DNA of 64,000 bases, taken from contig NZ_CP115446.1 of the NCBI RefSeq assembly GCF_027912455.1, positions 186,001 through 250,000 of the forward strand, given 5' to 3'. A program made the translations under genes and the position numbers. The notes beneath the pieces were generated by a model. That model was not told the DNA's origin, did not search any database, and was given only the letters and a program-made list of their open reading frames with translations. Shown here piece by piece: positions 34,741-43,119 of the stretch (position 1 is its first letter; every line of letters begins with the position of its first letter). This stretch comes from Aurantiacibacter sp. MUD61. GTDB lineage: Bacteria; Pseudomonadota; Alphaproteobacteria; Sphingomonadales; Sphingomonadaceae.

Positions 34741-36434
34741 GCGGGCAAGAGCCAGCGGACAATCCATCCCCCCTCGCGGATGCGCTGCTCGCCGCACGGC
34801 TATTGGCAATCGCGCCCGCAGCACTCGGCGGGATGAACCTTCGCGGTGGCGGTCCTGCGCGTGATCTGGTTCTCGCTGCGCTGAAAAGCGGTTTTCCAAC
34901 CCGCCGCATCCCGCCGCACATCGATGAGGAGCGTTTGCTGGGCGGGGTCGATATCGTCGCCAGCCTGACGGCAGGAAAACCTGTCATGCAAAAGGGGCTC
35001 CTCGCAGATGCGGATGGCACACTGCTGATCGCGCCCATGGCAGAGCGGATGCGCGATGGCCTTGCCGGCAGACTGGCTCAGACGATCGACGCCAAGGCTG
35101 GCTTCGGCCTGATCCTGCTCGACGATGGGCGCGAGGCAGATGAGCGTGCCCCCGCAACGCTGCTCGATCGGATCGCCTTTCACTGTGAACTGTCGGACGT
35201 CACCTCGCTACAGTCGGACGATAGCGAAAGGCCGAAAGCCCATGACATAAGCTCTGTCGCCCCGGCCTCCGATGAGACGCTCAAAACGCTCGCTGGCGTG
35301 GCGATGGCCCTCGGTGTGGACTCGGCGCGCCCGCTACTTTTCGCCCTGAATGCTGCGCGCGCGCACGCGGCTCTGTCTGGTCGCGGGGAGATTGCACAGG
35401 ACGATCTCACCGCCGCCGCGCGACTAGTCCTGGCCCCGCGTGCCACGCGCATTCCGCAATCGCCTGAAGAACAATCGGCGGAAGAGCCTCCGCCACCTCC
35501 TCCCGACCATTCCGATACGCCAGGCGAGAGCGAAGAGCAGCAAACGGGCGAACAGATCCCGGACGACCTCGTGCTCGAGGCTGCGCTGGCAGCGATCCCG
35601 CCCGATGTGCTTGAGATGATTGCGAAGGACGACGGTCGGCGCAGCGCGAGCAGCGGTGGGAGCGGCAATCGCGCCAAGTCGAAGCTGCGCGGAAAGCCGC
35701 TCGGTGCGCGCCCCGGCCAGCCGCGCGATGGTGCGAGGCTAGCCATCATCGATACGTTGAGAAGCGCGGTTCCATGGCAACCCTTGCGGCAGCGCGAGAG
35801 CGGCAGTGACACGCTGCAAATCCGCAGAACCGATCTGCGCATCCGCCGTTTTGAGGAGCGGGCTGCCAGCGTTACGGTGTTCTGTGTTGATGCATCAGGC
35901 TCGGCTGCTGCGGCGCGTCTCGCCGAAGCCAAGGGTGCAGTCGAGCTGATCCTCGCCCAAGCCTATGTCAAACGCAGCGAAGTCGCCCTGATCGCCTTCC
36001 GCGGGACGGGTGCAGACTTGCTGCTTCCCCCCACCCGCTCGCTCACCCGCGCGCGCCGGGCGCTGGCAGGTTTGCCCGGTGGGGGCGGTACGCCGCTCGC
36101 GTCGGGACTTGCTCTGGCGCGCGAACTCGGCACCTCGATCGCAAGCCGCGGCAACACGCCGTTCCTTGTCGTGCTGACCGATGGCAGCGCCAATATTGCC
36201 GCCGATGGCACGCCGGGCCGCAAAAAGGCGCGCGAAGATGCCCAGACCGCTGCCAAAGCCGTGGCGACAAGCGGCCTTGCGGCACTGGTGATCGATATTG
36301 CTCCGCGGCCAAGGGACGATGCCGCCAAACTAGCTGCGGACATGCGCGCGCGCTACCTACCGCTGCCATTTGCGGATGCGCAGGCGCTCAGCAAAGTCGT
36401 GCTGGCTGCGCAACCAGAAAAGCAAACCGCATGA
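34737..36434 (+). CDS. bchD: magnesium chelatase subunit D
   Basis: 565 residues, the BchD platform subunit of Mg chelatase. Degenerate AAA domain at the N-terminus (about 1-210), an acidic proline-rich linker (PPPPPDHSDTPGESEEQQ, about 248-265), then a von Willebrand A domain whose MIDAS begins CVDASGSAAAARL and continues PGGGGTPLASGLA and VVLTDGSANI. Works with BchI and BchH. ATGA overlaps on both sides. Confidence 0.95.
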   Translation: MSGQEPADNPSPLADALLAARLLAIAPAALGGMNLRGGGPARDLVLAALKSGFPTRRIPPHIDEERLLGGVDIVASLTAGKPVMQKGLLADADGTLLIAPMAERMRDGLAGRLAQTIDAKAGFGLILLDDGREADERAPATLLDRIAFHCELSDVTSLQSDDSERPKAHDISSVAPASDETLKTLAGVAMALGVDSARPLLFALNAARAHAALSGRGEIAQDDLTAAARLVLAPRATRIPQSPEEQSAEEPPPPPPDHSDTPGESEEQQTGEQIPDDLVLEAALAAIPPDVLEMIAKDDGRRSASSGGSGNRAKSKLRGKPLGARPGQPRDGARLAIIDTLRSAVPWQPLRQRESGSDTLQIRRTDLRIRRFEERAASVTVFCVDASGSAAAARLAEAKGAVELILAQAYVKRSEVALIAFRGTGADLLLPPTRSLTRARRALAGLPGGGGTPLASGLALARELGTSIASRGNTPFLVVLTDGSANIAADGTPGRKKAREDAQTAAKAVATSGLAALVIDIAPRPRDDAAKLAADMRARYLPLPFADAQALSKVVLAAQPEKQTA

Positions 36435-37327
36435 GATCGCCGCTCAACCGCGAGAGTGAATTGCCCAATTGGCCCAATGCGGAGGCCTCCCGCTTCGTCA
36501 CTGCCGGCGGGCTCGACTGGCATGTGCAGCAAGTGGGCGAAGGCCCCAGCCTCCTCCTGCTGCACGGCACCGGAGCGTCCTGCCACAGCTGGGCCGGAGT
36601 GATGGAGAAGCTGGCGCAGGATTTCACGCTGATAGTGCCGGATCTGCCGGGGCACGGCTTTACAGCGGGTTCGCTGCGTGGCGGGCCTACGCTGCCGAAT
36701 GTGACGAAGGCCCTGTCGGCGCTCATGGATGAGCTTGGTCAGCATCCTGATGCCATCGCCGGCCATTCTGCGGGTGTCGCCATTGCGCTGGACTACGCTC
36801 GCACCCACGCCCCGAAGATCCCGGTCATCGGTTTCGGACCGGCGATCACGCCATTTCCCGGCCTCGCCGCAAAGCTGTTTCCGGCGATGGCGAAAATGCT
36901 GTTCGTCAATCCCCTCGTCCCGCGAATTTTCGCTGCGACCACCCGCATTCCGGGCGAAACCGAGAGATTCTTGCGCAGGGCTACGGGCTCCACAATCGCG
37001 CCCGAATATCTCGCCTGTTACGAGGCACTCCTTGGCAATCACCGCCACTGCGAAGGCGCGCTGGAGATGATGGCGAATTGGGATCTCGACACTTTCAGCG
37101 AGGGATTGGGCGAAGTCTCCAATCCGGTCTTGCTGGTCCATGGCCGCAAGGACAAGGCCGTGCCGACAGGCGCGGTGGATGGCGCGGCATCGCGGCTTCC
37201 GAACGCGAAACTCACCCTGCTCGATAATCTCGGCCATCTGGCGCATGAGGAGGCCCCGCAAACCGCGGCGCAGTTGATCAACGGCTTCGCCAATGAGCAT
37301 CCCATCACAAAGGCCAAGGCCTTATGA
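36431..37327 (+). CDS. bchO: BchO alpha/beta hydrolase of Mg chelation
   Basis: 298 residues, alpha/beta-hydrolase fold: LLLHGTGASCHSW for the oxyanion hole, IAGHSAGVAIAL with the nucleophilic serine, and a C-terminal LGHLAHEEAP with the histidine. Found with bchI-bchD in purple bacteria; its precise role in Mg insertion is not established. ATGA overlaps with bchD upstream and the 59-aa gene downstream. Confidence 0.92.
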   Translation: MRSPLNRESELPNWPNAEASRFVTAGGLDWHVQQVGEGPSLLLLHGTGASCHSWAGVMEKLAQDFTLIVPDLPGHGFTAGSLRGGPTLPNVTKALSALMDELGQHPDAIAGHSAGVAIALDYARTHAPKIPVIGFGPAITPFPGLAAKLFPAMAKMLFVNPLVPRIFAATTRIPGETERFLRRATGSTIAPEYLACYEALLGNHRHCEGALEMMANWDLDTFSEGLGEVSNPVLLVHGRKDKAVPTGAVDGAASRLPNAKLTLLDNLGHLAHEEAPQTAAQLINGFANEHPITKAKAL

Positions 37328-37503
37328 ATTTCGGCGTCATCGAAATCGTGTTCTTTGCTGTCACCGCGCTCGGCTTTGGCCTTTACCAGCTCTGGTCAGT
37401 CAATCGCGAGATCAAGAAAGACAGGGCGCGCAAGGCCGCCGAAGATCAATCAGCCGCGCTTCCGGGGCATGCGGAAAGGGAGCATGAACTGGGTGATCGG
37501 TGA
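37324..37503 (+). CDS. 59-aa membrane protein at the end of bchIDO, unknown
   Basis: Begins with an ATGA overlap on the bchO stop, so it is translationally coupled to the operon. 59 residues: MNFGVIEIVFFAVTALGFGL starts with one hydrophobic helix (about 4-21), followed by YQLWSVNREIKKDRARK and a charged soluble tail ending EHELGDR. No family recognised. The last 54 bases overlap the 3' end of convergent crtC. The coupling, helix and charge pattern (basic just after the helix, so tail in the cytoplasm) argue that it is real, perhaps a small subunit that anchors or assists the Mg-chelatase proteins. Confidence 0.7.
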   Translation: MNFGVIEIVFFAVTALGFGLYQLWSVNREIKKDRARKAAEDQSAALPGHAEREHELGDR

Positions 37504-38514
37504 CTTGAACCGGTCCAGATCGAGGCTTTCCTGCACTGCCACGACCCGCTCCCCATACAACTGCGTCAGCAATTGCGACCGGGCGTAAAACGGACTGTCC
37601 TCCCAGGTATCGAGCGCCCGCGCATGGCCCCTGTCGGCCCGCGTCTTGCGTTCGATCTGCCAGAAGGTGTTGGGCAGCGGCGCAACCATCGGCAGTTCTG
37701 CGGGTTCGGGCGAGCCATCCTTGGCGAAACGCAGTGCGCTGGCGAAATGCGACCCATCCCGGCGCACGCCTTCGTAATTGACGACGCTGCCCTCGCGGCA
37801 ATGCGCGCGTGACCAGTGCCAGACGCGGAAACCCTCTTCGAGCGACTCCTCGCCTGAATTGCTGTCGAGATAGCCTTCGCCGTTCCAGCTGATTCCAGGC
37901 TCATCCATGCGAAGCTCGATGCGCGCGCGCGGTGCCAGGCAATGCCAGCGATGGCGTGCGTCGGGATCAAGGCCGAAAGGCACCGTATTGATCGCGCGCG
38001 GGATGACACGCAACTTGCCGCGTACCCGGCGATGAATTGGATTGAAAAGGCGCGTGTCGCGCTCGACGATGTCGATTTCCAGCGCCTCGCCTGTCCACCG
38101 CACATTGCTCGGTCCGATCTGAAGCTGGTCCGCTTCCTGCACGGCCGCGCCCCGTGATCGCTCTGTCATCGTCCAGCGCGCCTTGGGACCATACAGCGCG
38201 ATGTTGAGGCAGGTGTGATCGAGCGGATCGCCTCTGCCGCTGCGCTTGTAATAGGGGCTGAAAACACTGCCGATAAAGGCGATGACCGTCAGCCCGTATT
38301 GCCCGTCGTCGCTGATGGCATCGACATACCACCAGGCATAGCCGCCGGGTGGAACCGGCGTGTCGAAGCGAGGTCTGTCATGACCGTGCGGGCCGCCAAC
38401 TGCCCGGATAAGGCGGCCATCGGCACGCCCGCCCCGGGGTGGGTGCTTCCACCCGCGAAGTAAAGCCCAGGGATCCGCGTCCTCGTGCCTTGGCGGAGGA
38501 AGGATGCCGCCCAC
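37450..38514 (-). CDS. crtC: hydroxyneurosporene synthase (carotenoid 1,2-hydratase)
   Basis: Adds water to the 1,2 double bond of acyclic carotenoids, the first step of the methoxy-carotenoid branch. Family core: VPPGGYAWWYVDAISDDG, IAFIGSVFSPYY, NEAR-signature HTCLNIALYG, LDSNSGEESLEEGFRVWHWS and DTWEDSPFYARSQL. The start is uncertain: the conserved sequence begins at about 38385, inside crtD in another frame. No ATG lies close upstream; GTG 38514 is the nearest standard start and gives 354 residues, ATG 38658 would give 402. Overlap with crtD is about 226 bp from the GTG. Convergent with the 59-aa gene. Confidence 0.85.
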   Translation of the reverse strand: MGGILPPPRHEDADPWALLRGWKHPPRGGRADGRLIRAVGGPHGHDRPRFDTPVPPGGYAWWYVDAISDDGQYGLTVIAFIGSVFSPYYKRSGRGDPLDHTCLNIALYGPKARWTMTERSRGAAVQEADQLQIGPSNVRWTGEALEIDIVERDTRLFNPIHRRVRGKLRVIPRAINTVPFGLDPDARHRWHCLAPRARIELRMDEPGISWNGEGYLDSNSGEESLEEGFRVWHWSRAHCREGSVVNYEGVRRDGSHFASALRFAKDGSPEPAELPMVAPLPNTFWQIERKTRADRGHARALDTWEDSPFYARSQLLTQLYGERVVAVQESLDLDRFKSPITQFMLPFRMPRKRG

Positions 38515-39905
38515 CCGTGCGAGGCCCGTCCATAGATCGCTCCGCCGGTCGAGGGCAAAAAGCTCTCGAATTCGTTCGGCGTCAGCAATTGATGGCGGAA
38601 ATCCTTCTCCAGCTCCAGCCCGCAGCGGGCCAGTGTCCGGCTCATCGCCCTCGTGCATTGCTCTCTCTCCTCGGACGAATAGGTGTGTGTGTCCCCATTG
38701 GCGGGCGCGTTGACGATGATTTGAAAACGCTCTCGCCCTGAAACAGCCTCGCCTTTCTCGCGGTCCATTGCGCAGACATATACCGTGGGGTCGCGGGGCG
38801 GCGTACCTGCCCGGATGTCGGTAAATTCGCGCTCATAGTCGGGCGAGAAGAATACATTGTGCCGCTTCAGCGGAAATCCGATTGTCTCTGCATTGGACAG
38901 CCAGACCATGGCGGAAAAGGACCGGTTGCTGCGCATATGTGTCCGGGCCGCGCGGCTTGCGTTTTTGCCGAAGCGCCCATTGGCCAAGGCCGCTGGATCG
39001 GCGTTCACGATCACACGGTCCGCAGCGATATGCTCACCGCTATCCAGCGTGACACCAGACGCTTTTCCGCGGTTTGTTTCGATTGAGGCGACTGAACTCC
39101 CGAAGCGGTAGCGTGCCCCCTGCGCTTCGCCGATGTTCTGCAAGCCGCGGGCAAGCGCGCTCATTCCGCCTTCGATCAGCCAGACACCCTTGGCCTCGAC
39201 ATGCGCGATCAACATCAGCGTTGCTGGCGCATCGAAAGGCGACGAGCCGCAGTAGGTGGCATAGCGCGCGTATAGCTGTCGCAGGCGCTGATCTTTCAAA
39301 TGCTCGCCGAGGACTTTCCACAAACTCTCGTAAGGTCGCACCGCTGAGAGTTCGCCCATTCGCGAGAGACCGATGCGGCGAATGAATTGCGGTGGCCAGG
39401 ATACTTTGCCCTGCCTCAGCAATGGCGCATCGAGAATATCGTAAATACGCTTCGCCTCTGCGCGCATGGAGCGGAAACCGCGCGCGGCCTCGGCACCGGC
39501 GAAATCACCTATGGCTTCTTCGCTGCGATCAGGATCTGCAAACAGGTCAAGCCGCTCATCCATGCTCCATGCATGACGTGCGAGCGTTTCGGCGGGGCGC
39601 ACATTGACATGATCCGACAAGCGCGCGCCGCATTCCGCGAAAATCTCTTCGAACACTTCGCGAAGAGTGAAGACCGTCGGGCCAGCGTCTATTTCAGCGC
39701 CATCTATTGAAAAGCGTCGCGCTTTGCCGCCAGCATGCGCGGCCTTCTCAATGACGGTCACGCGGCACCCTTTTCCAGCCAACAACGCAGCCGAACACAG
39801 GCCGCCAATCCCCGCGCCGATAATCACGACGTGGTGGTCTCCTTGCGGCGCGGCATGCGAGGCTGATGGTGCTGTCAGGTCGCCCCCTTTCGAAACGAAG
39901 ATCAT
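38289..39905 (-). CDS. crtD: methoxyneurosporene dehydrogenase (phytoene desaturase family)
   Basis: 538 residues, FAD-dependent 3,4-desaturase of hydroxy/methoxy carotenoids. HHVVIIGAGIGGLCSAALLA is the dinucleotide site (about 25-44), with VIEKAAHAGGKARR next, ATYCGSSPFDAPATL mid-protein and LYFAGGSTHPGAGVPMA as the C-terminal FAD signature. The last about 75 residues lie over the start of crtC in another frame. Divergent from crtF; the 37-bp gap holds a perfect PpsR box. AAAGG precedes the ATG. Confidence 0.93.
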   Translation of the reverse strand: MIFVSKGGDLTAPSASHAAPQGDHHVVIIGAGIGGLCSAALLAGKGCRVTVIEKAAHAGGKARRFSIDGAEIDAGPTVFTLREVFEEIFAECGARLSDHVNVRPAETLARHAWSMDERLDLFADPDRSEEAIGDFAGAEAARGFRSMRAEAKRIYDILDAPLLRQGKVSWPPQFIRRIGLSRMGELSAVRPYESLWKVLGEHLKDQRLRQLYARYATYCGSSPFDAPATLMLIAHVEAKGVWLIEGGMSALARGLQNIGEAQGARYRFGSSVASIETNRGKASGVTLDSGEHIAADRVIVNADPAALANGRFGKNASRAARTHMRSNRSFSAMVWLSNAETIGFPLKRHNVFFSPDYEREFTDIRAGTPPRDPTVYVCAMDREKGEAVSGRERFQIIVNAPANGDTHTYSSEEREQCTRAMSRTLARCGLELEKDFRHQLLTPNEFESFLPSTGGAIYGRASHGWAASFLRQGTRTRIPGLYFAGGSTHPGAGVPMAALSGQLAARTVMTDLASTRRFHPAAMPGGMSMPSATTGNTG

Positions 39906-39941
39906 TGACCTTTACACCGCATCTGTCCAGTTCATTGGACA
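39905..39941. promoter_or_regulatory. crtF/crtD divergent promoter with perfect PpsR box
   Basis: TGTCCAGTTCATTGGACA at 39924-39941 is TGT-N12-ACA with 6-bp perfect arms. For crtF, TTGACC (39905-39910), 17 nt, CAGTTC (39928-39933) is a possible promoter with its -10 within the box; the ATG follows the box after one base. The same geometry occurs at bchI. Confidence 0.75.
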
Positions 39942-39942
39942 T

Positions 39943-41079
39943 ATGGCGGATCAATTTTCTCGATCTGGTGCAGCTGCGCCGTCCTCATGGAAAATCCGCT
40001 GGGTGGCTCAACGTAATCGAATTCTTGGCTCTCCCGCCTTCCAGAATTGGACTTCGAGATTTTGGCCAATGTCGCTGGTTGCCCGCTACAAAGCTAGACA
40101 GGCTTTCGACCTTGTGGCGGGCTTCACCTACTCTCAGACCCTTCTCGCATGCGTTGAATGCGGGTTACTCGATTTGCTGGCGACGGGACCCTGCGATCTT
40201 CCCAAGATCGCCGAACACACCGAGCTTTCGCACGACGCAGCGCTTCGGCTGGTGAAAGCGGCGGCTGCGATCGATCTGGCACAGGAGGTTTCATCAGATT
40301 GCTGGATGCTCGGCAAACAGGGCGCTGCTCTTCATGCAAATGAAGGCGCCATCGCCATGGTGCGCCACCACCGGCTGCTTTACCGCGACCTCACCGATCC
40401 GCTGGCTCTGCTGCGCGCAGACCGGAAGCAAGAGACGGCGCTTTCCCAATTCTGGCACTATGCCTCCGAGCCGGACGGCGAAAAAGCTTCGGAATATTCG
40501 CAGCTTATGGCGACGTCTCAGGCGATGGTGTGCGAGCAGGTGCTCGGCGCTTACGATTTCGCGCAGCATGTCAGCTTGCTGGATATCGGCGGCGGTCACG
40601 GGCGCTTCGTTTCCGGAGTTGCCGAAGCCCATCCGGCATTGCGACTCGGCATCTTCGATCTGCCGCCGGTTCTCAAAGGAACTGCGAGTCGGCTGGCGCA
40701 GCAGGGGCTGGCGGGCCGCGTTTCGCTGCATGCAGGGGATTTCTTCCACAGCCCCATTCCCGCCGGATATGATTGCGTTTCGCTCGTGCGGATCCTGCAT
40801 GATCATGACGATGAACAGGCGGTCCATCTGCTGACCGAGATCCGCAAAGCACTGCCGCCCGGCGGACGGCTCATCATTGCCGAACCGATGGCCGATACCC
40901 CCGGTGCCAAGGGCATGGGAGACGCGTATTTTGGCCTTTATCTCTGGGCCATGAATTCCGGACGCCCGCGCTCAGCAAAGGAAATTTCAAAGATGCTGCG
41001 CGCTGCCGGTTTTGCCCGCTCCGGTCAGGTACGAACACGCCAGCCTTTGCTGTGCAGCGTGATTGTAAGTTTTCTTTGA
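39943..41079 (+). CDS. crtF: demethylspheroidene/hydroxyneurosporene O-methyltransferase
   Basis: 378 residues, SAM-dependent methyltransferase that makes the methoxy group of spheroidene/spirilloxanthin-type carotenoids. A dimerisation N-domain (AFDLVAGFTYSQTLLACVE, about 50-68) is followed by the SAM site VSLLDIGGGHGRFVSGVAE and VRILHDHDDEQAVHLL. ATG 39943 lies directly after the PpsR box with no Shine-Dalgarno, and family similarity begins at about residue 24. A GTG at 40000 is the next in-frame possibility. The last bases overlap the first bchC-promoter PpsR box. Confidence 0.92.
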   Translation: MADQFSRSGAAAPSSWKIRWVAQRNRILGSPAFQNWTSRFWPMSLVARYKARQAFDLVAGFTYSQTLLACVECGLLDLLATGPCDLPKIAEHTELSHDAALRLVKAAAAIDLAQEVSSDCWMLGKQGAALHANEGAIAMVRHHRLLYRDLTDPLALLRADRKQETALSQFWHYASEPDGEKASEYSQLMATSQAMVCEQVLGAYDFAQHVSLLDIGGGHGRFVSGVAEAHPALRLGIFDLPPVLKGTASRLAQQGLAGRVSLHAGDFFHSPIPAGYDCVSLVRILHDHDDEQAVHLLTEIRKALPPGGRLIIAEPMADTPGAKGMGDAYFGLYLWAMNSGRPRSAKEISKMLRAAGFARSGQVRTRQPLLCSVIVSFL

Positions 41080-41081
41080 CA
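41064..41081. promoter_or_regulatory. distal PpsR box of bchC
   Basis: TGTAAGTTTTCTTTGACA, TGT-N12-ACA. It overlaps the crtF stop codon and lies 8 bp from the proximal box. Two boxes 8 bp apart is the arrangement known at bchC promoters of Rhodobacter. Confidence 0.85.
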
Positions 41082-41089
41082 TAGATCAT

Positions 41090-41130
41090 TGTCTTCTAAA
41101 ATTGACACTCGGTGCTGTAAGGCGTAGCTA
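41090..41130 (+). promoter_or_regulatory. bchC promoter with proximal PpsR box
   Basis: TGTCTTCTAAAATTGACA (41090-41107) is TGT-N12-ACA, and its right arm is the -35 TTGACA (41102-41107). Seventeen bases later TAGCTA (41125-41130) is the -10. Predicted start near 41137 gives a leader of about 60 nt to the bchC ATG. Confidence 0.85.
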
Positions 41131-41197
41131 ACGGTGAGGAAGAGTATCGAAAGATACCGAGAGGCCCTCACGGGACGGAAAGGGGAAGACCGGGCGC

Positions 41198-42133
41198 ATG
41201 GATGCACACGCGGTCATTTTAGAGGCACCACGGCAGCTTGCGCTCCGCCGCCTGAACCTGTCCGAGTGCGGCCCTTCTGACGTTATCGTCGATATCGCCT
41301 GGAGCGGTATCAGCACCGGCACCGAAAAACTTCTTTGGAATGGCGAAATGCCGCGGTTTCCCGGCATGGGTTATCCGCTTGTACCTGGCTATGAATCGGT
41401 CGGCCGGATCACCGACGCTGGGCCTGACGCTCAGGACCGCATCGGCGAATGGGTCTTCGTGCCCGGCGCCACGTGCTATCAAGATGCTCGCAGCCTTTTC
41501 GGCGGCACTGCAGAGCGGGTGATCGTCCCGTCATCGCGGGCGCTTCTGGTTTCCGAATCACTTGGCAAGGACGGCGTCCTTTTCGCTCTGGCTGCGACCG
41601 CGCTGCACGCAATCTCCGGCGAAAGGCCGCCCGAGCTGATTGTCGGCCACGGCACATTGGGGCGCCTGCTCGCCCGCCTGACCATCGCTATCGGAGCGCC
41701 TGCACCCACTGTGTGGGACAACAAGCCCAGTCGCCGCAGCGGCGGGATTGGCTATGATGTGATCGCCCCGAAAGACGATGATCGCAAAGACTATGCGACC
41801 ATTTATGACGCGAGCGGATATGCCGATGGTATCGACACGCTGATCGGTCGCCTCGCCCATGGCGGCGAACTGGTCCTCGCAGGCTTCTACGCCAACCGCC
41901 CAAGCTTCGCCTTCCCGCCCGCTTTCCAGAAGGAAGCGCGGATGCGCATTGCGGCGGAATGGCAGCCGCAGGATCTCGCCGTAACACGCGATCTTATCGA
42001 AACCGGCGCGCTCGATCTTTCCGATCTGATTTCGCACACCAGCCCCGCTGGCGATGCGGAGCGCGCCTATCCCACAGCCTTTCACGATACCGACTGCCTG
42101 AAAATGGTGCTCGACTGGAGCCAAGCCGCATGA
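41198..42133 (+). CDS. bchC: 3-hydroxyethyl bacteriochlorophyllide a dehydrogenase
   Basis: 311 residues, zinc-type medium-chain dehydrogenase-like oxidoreductase. Oxidises the 3-hydroxyethyl group to the acetyl group of bacteriochlorophyllide a. Features: GISTGTEKLLWNGEMPRFPGM, YPLVPGYESVGRI, ELIVGHGTLGRLLARL in the nucleotide domain. GGGGAAG precedes the ATG by about 10 nt. First of the bchC-X-Y-Z-puf superoperon, joined to bchX by ATGA. Confidence 0.94.
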   Translation: MDAHAVILEAPRQLALRRLNLSECGPSDVIVDIAWSGISTGTEKLLWNGEMPRFPGMGYPLVPGYESVGRITDAGPDAQDRIGEWVFVPGATCYQDARSLFGGTAERVIVPSSRALLVSESLGKDGVLFALAATALHAISGERPPELIVGHGTLGRLLARLTIAIGAPAPTVWDNKPSRRSGGIGYDVIAPKDDDRKDYATIYDASGYADGIDTLIGRLAHGGELVLAGFYANRPSFAFPPAFQKEARMRIAAEWQPQDLAVTRDLIETGALDLSDLISHTSPAGDAERAYPTAFHDTDCLKMVLDWSQAA

Positions 42134-43116
42134 CGATGCTCGATACTGACGCCGCCCTGCGCGAAGAAGCCGCAATCGAACCCGATCCGGTCCACACCGG
42201 AGAGGTCAAATCGGAAACGCAGATTATCGCGATCTACGGCAAGGGTGGATCGGGCAAAAGCTTTGCCCTCTCCAACCTCAGCTACATGATGGCGCAGCAG
42301 GGCAAGCGCGTGCTGCTGATCGGCTGCGATCCGAAATCCGACACCACCAGCCTGCTGTTCGGCGGCAAGAGCTGCCCGACCATTATCGAGACATCTTCCA
42401 AGAAGAAGCTCGCGGGCGAGGAAGTGACCATCGAAGATGTGTGCTTCCAGCGCGATGGCGTTTTCGCGATGGAGCTTGGCGGGCCGGAAGTGGGTCGCGG
42501 ATGCGGCGGTCGCGGCATCATCCATGGCTTCGAACTGCTCGAAAAACTGGGCTTCCACGATTGGGGCTTCGACTACGTCCTGCTCGATTTCCTCGGCGAT
42601 GTGGTGTGTGGCGGCTTCGGCCTGCCGATTGCCCGCGACATGTGCCAGAAAGTGATCGTGGTCGGATCGAACGATCTGCAGTCTCTCTATGTCGCAAACA
42701 ATGTCTGCCAGGCGGTCGAATACTTCCGCAAGATGGGCGGCAATGTCGGCGTCGCCGGCATGATCGTGAACAAGGATGACGGCACCGGAGAAGCGCAGGC
42801 CTTTGCTGACGCTGTTGATATCCCGGTCCTCACGGCCATTCCTGCGAATGAGGATATTCGCCGGAAATCAGCCAATTACCAGATTATCGGAACGCCCGGC
42901 GGCGAATGGGGCTCGCTCTTTGAAGAGCTGGCCGCGAATGTCGCTGAGGCTCCGCCGCGCCAGCCCACCCCTCTCGACCAGGACGGGTTGTTAGGCCTCT
43001 TCTCCCCGGAAGACACTGGTGGTGACATCACTTTGGTGCCAGCCACTCAGGCCGATATGCGCGGCGGTTCTTTTGAGCCGAAGCCAAGCCTCGAGGTTGT
43101 CTATGACGAGGTGTAG
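42130..43116 (+). CDS. bchX: chlorophyllide a reductase iron protein
   Basis: 328 residues, NifH-like ATPase of chlorophyllide a reductase. P-loop YGKGGSGKSFALSNL (about 36-50), 4Fe-4S ligands Cys125 (GRGCGGRG) and Cys160 (DVVCGGFG), and DPKSDTTSLLF. Donates electrons to BchY-BchZ, which reduce the B ring to a bacteriochlorin. The ATGA start is taken at 42130; the open frame continues upstream inside bchC. A TTG start 3 bp after its stop begins bchY. Confidence 0.96.
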   Translation: MTMLDTDAALREEAAIEPDPVHTGEVKSETQIIAIYGKGGSGKSFALSNLSYMMAQQGKRVLLIGCDPKSDTTSLLFGGKSCPTIIETSSKKKLAGEEVTIEDVCFQRDGVFAMELGGPEVGRGCGGRGIIHGFELLEKLGFHDWGFDYVLLDFLGDVVCGGFGLPIARDMCQKVIVVGSNDLQSLYVANNVCQAVEYFRKMGGNVGVAGMIVNKDDGTGEAQAFADAVDIPVLTAIPANEDIRRKSANYQIIGTPGGEWGSLFEELAANVAEAPPRQPTPLDQDGLLGLFSPEDTGGDITLVPATQADMRGGSFEPKPSLEVVYDEV

Positions 43117-43119
43117 CGC

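Noticed and set aside
38515..38658. ATG 38658 as the crtC start
   Set aside because: It would add about 48 residues without family similarity and lengthen the overlap with crtD to 370 bp; kept only as an alternative.
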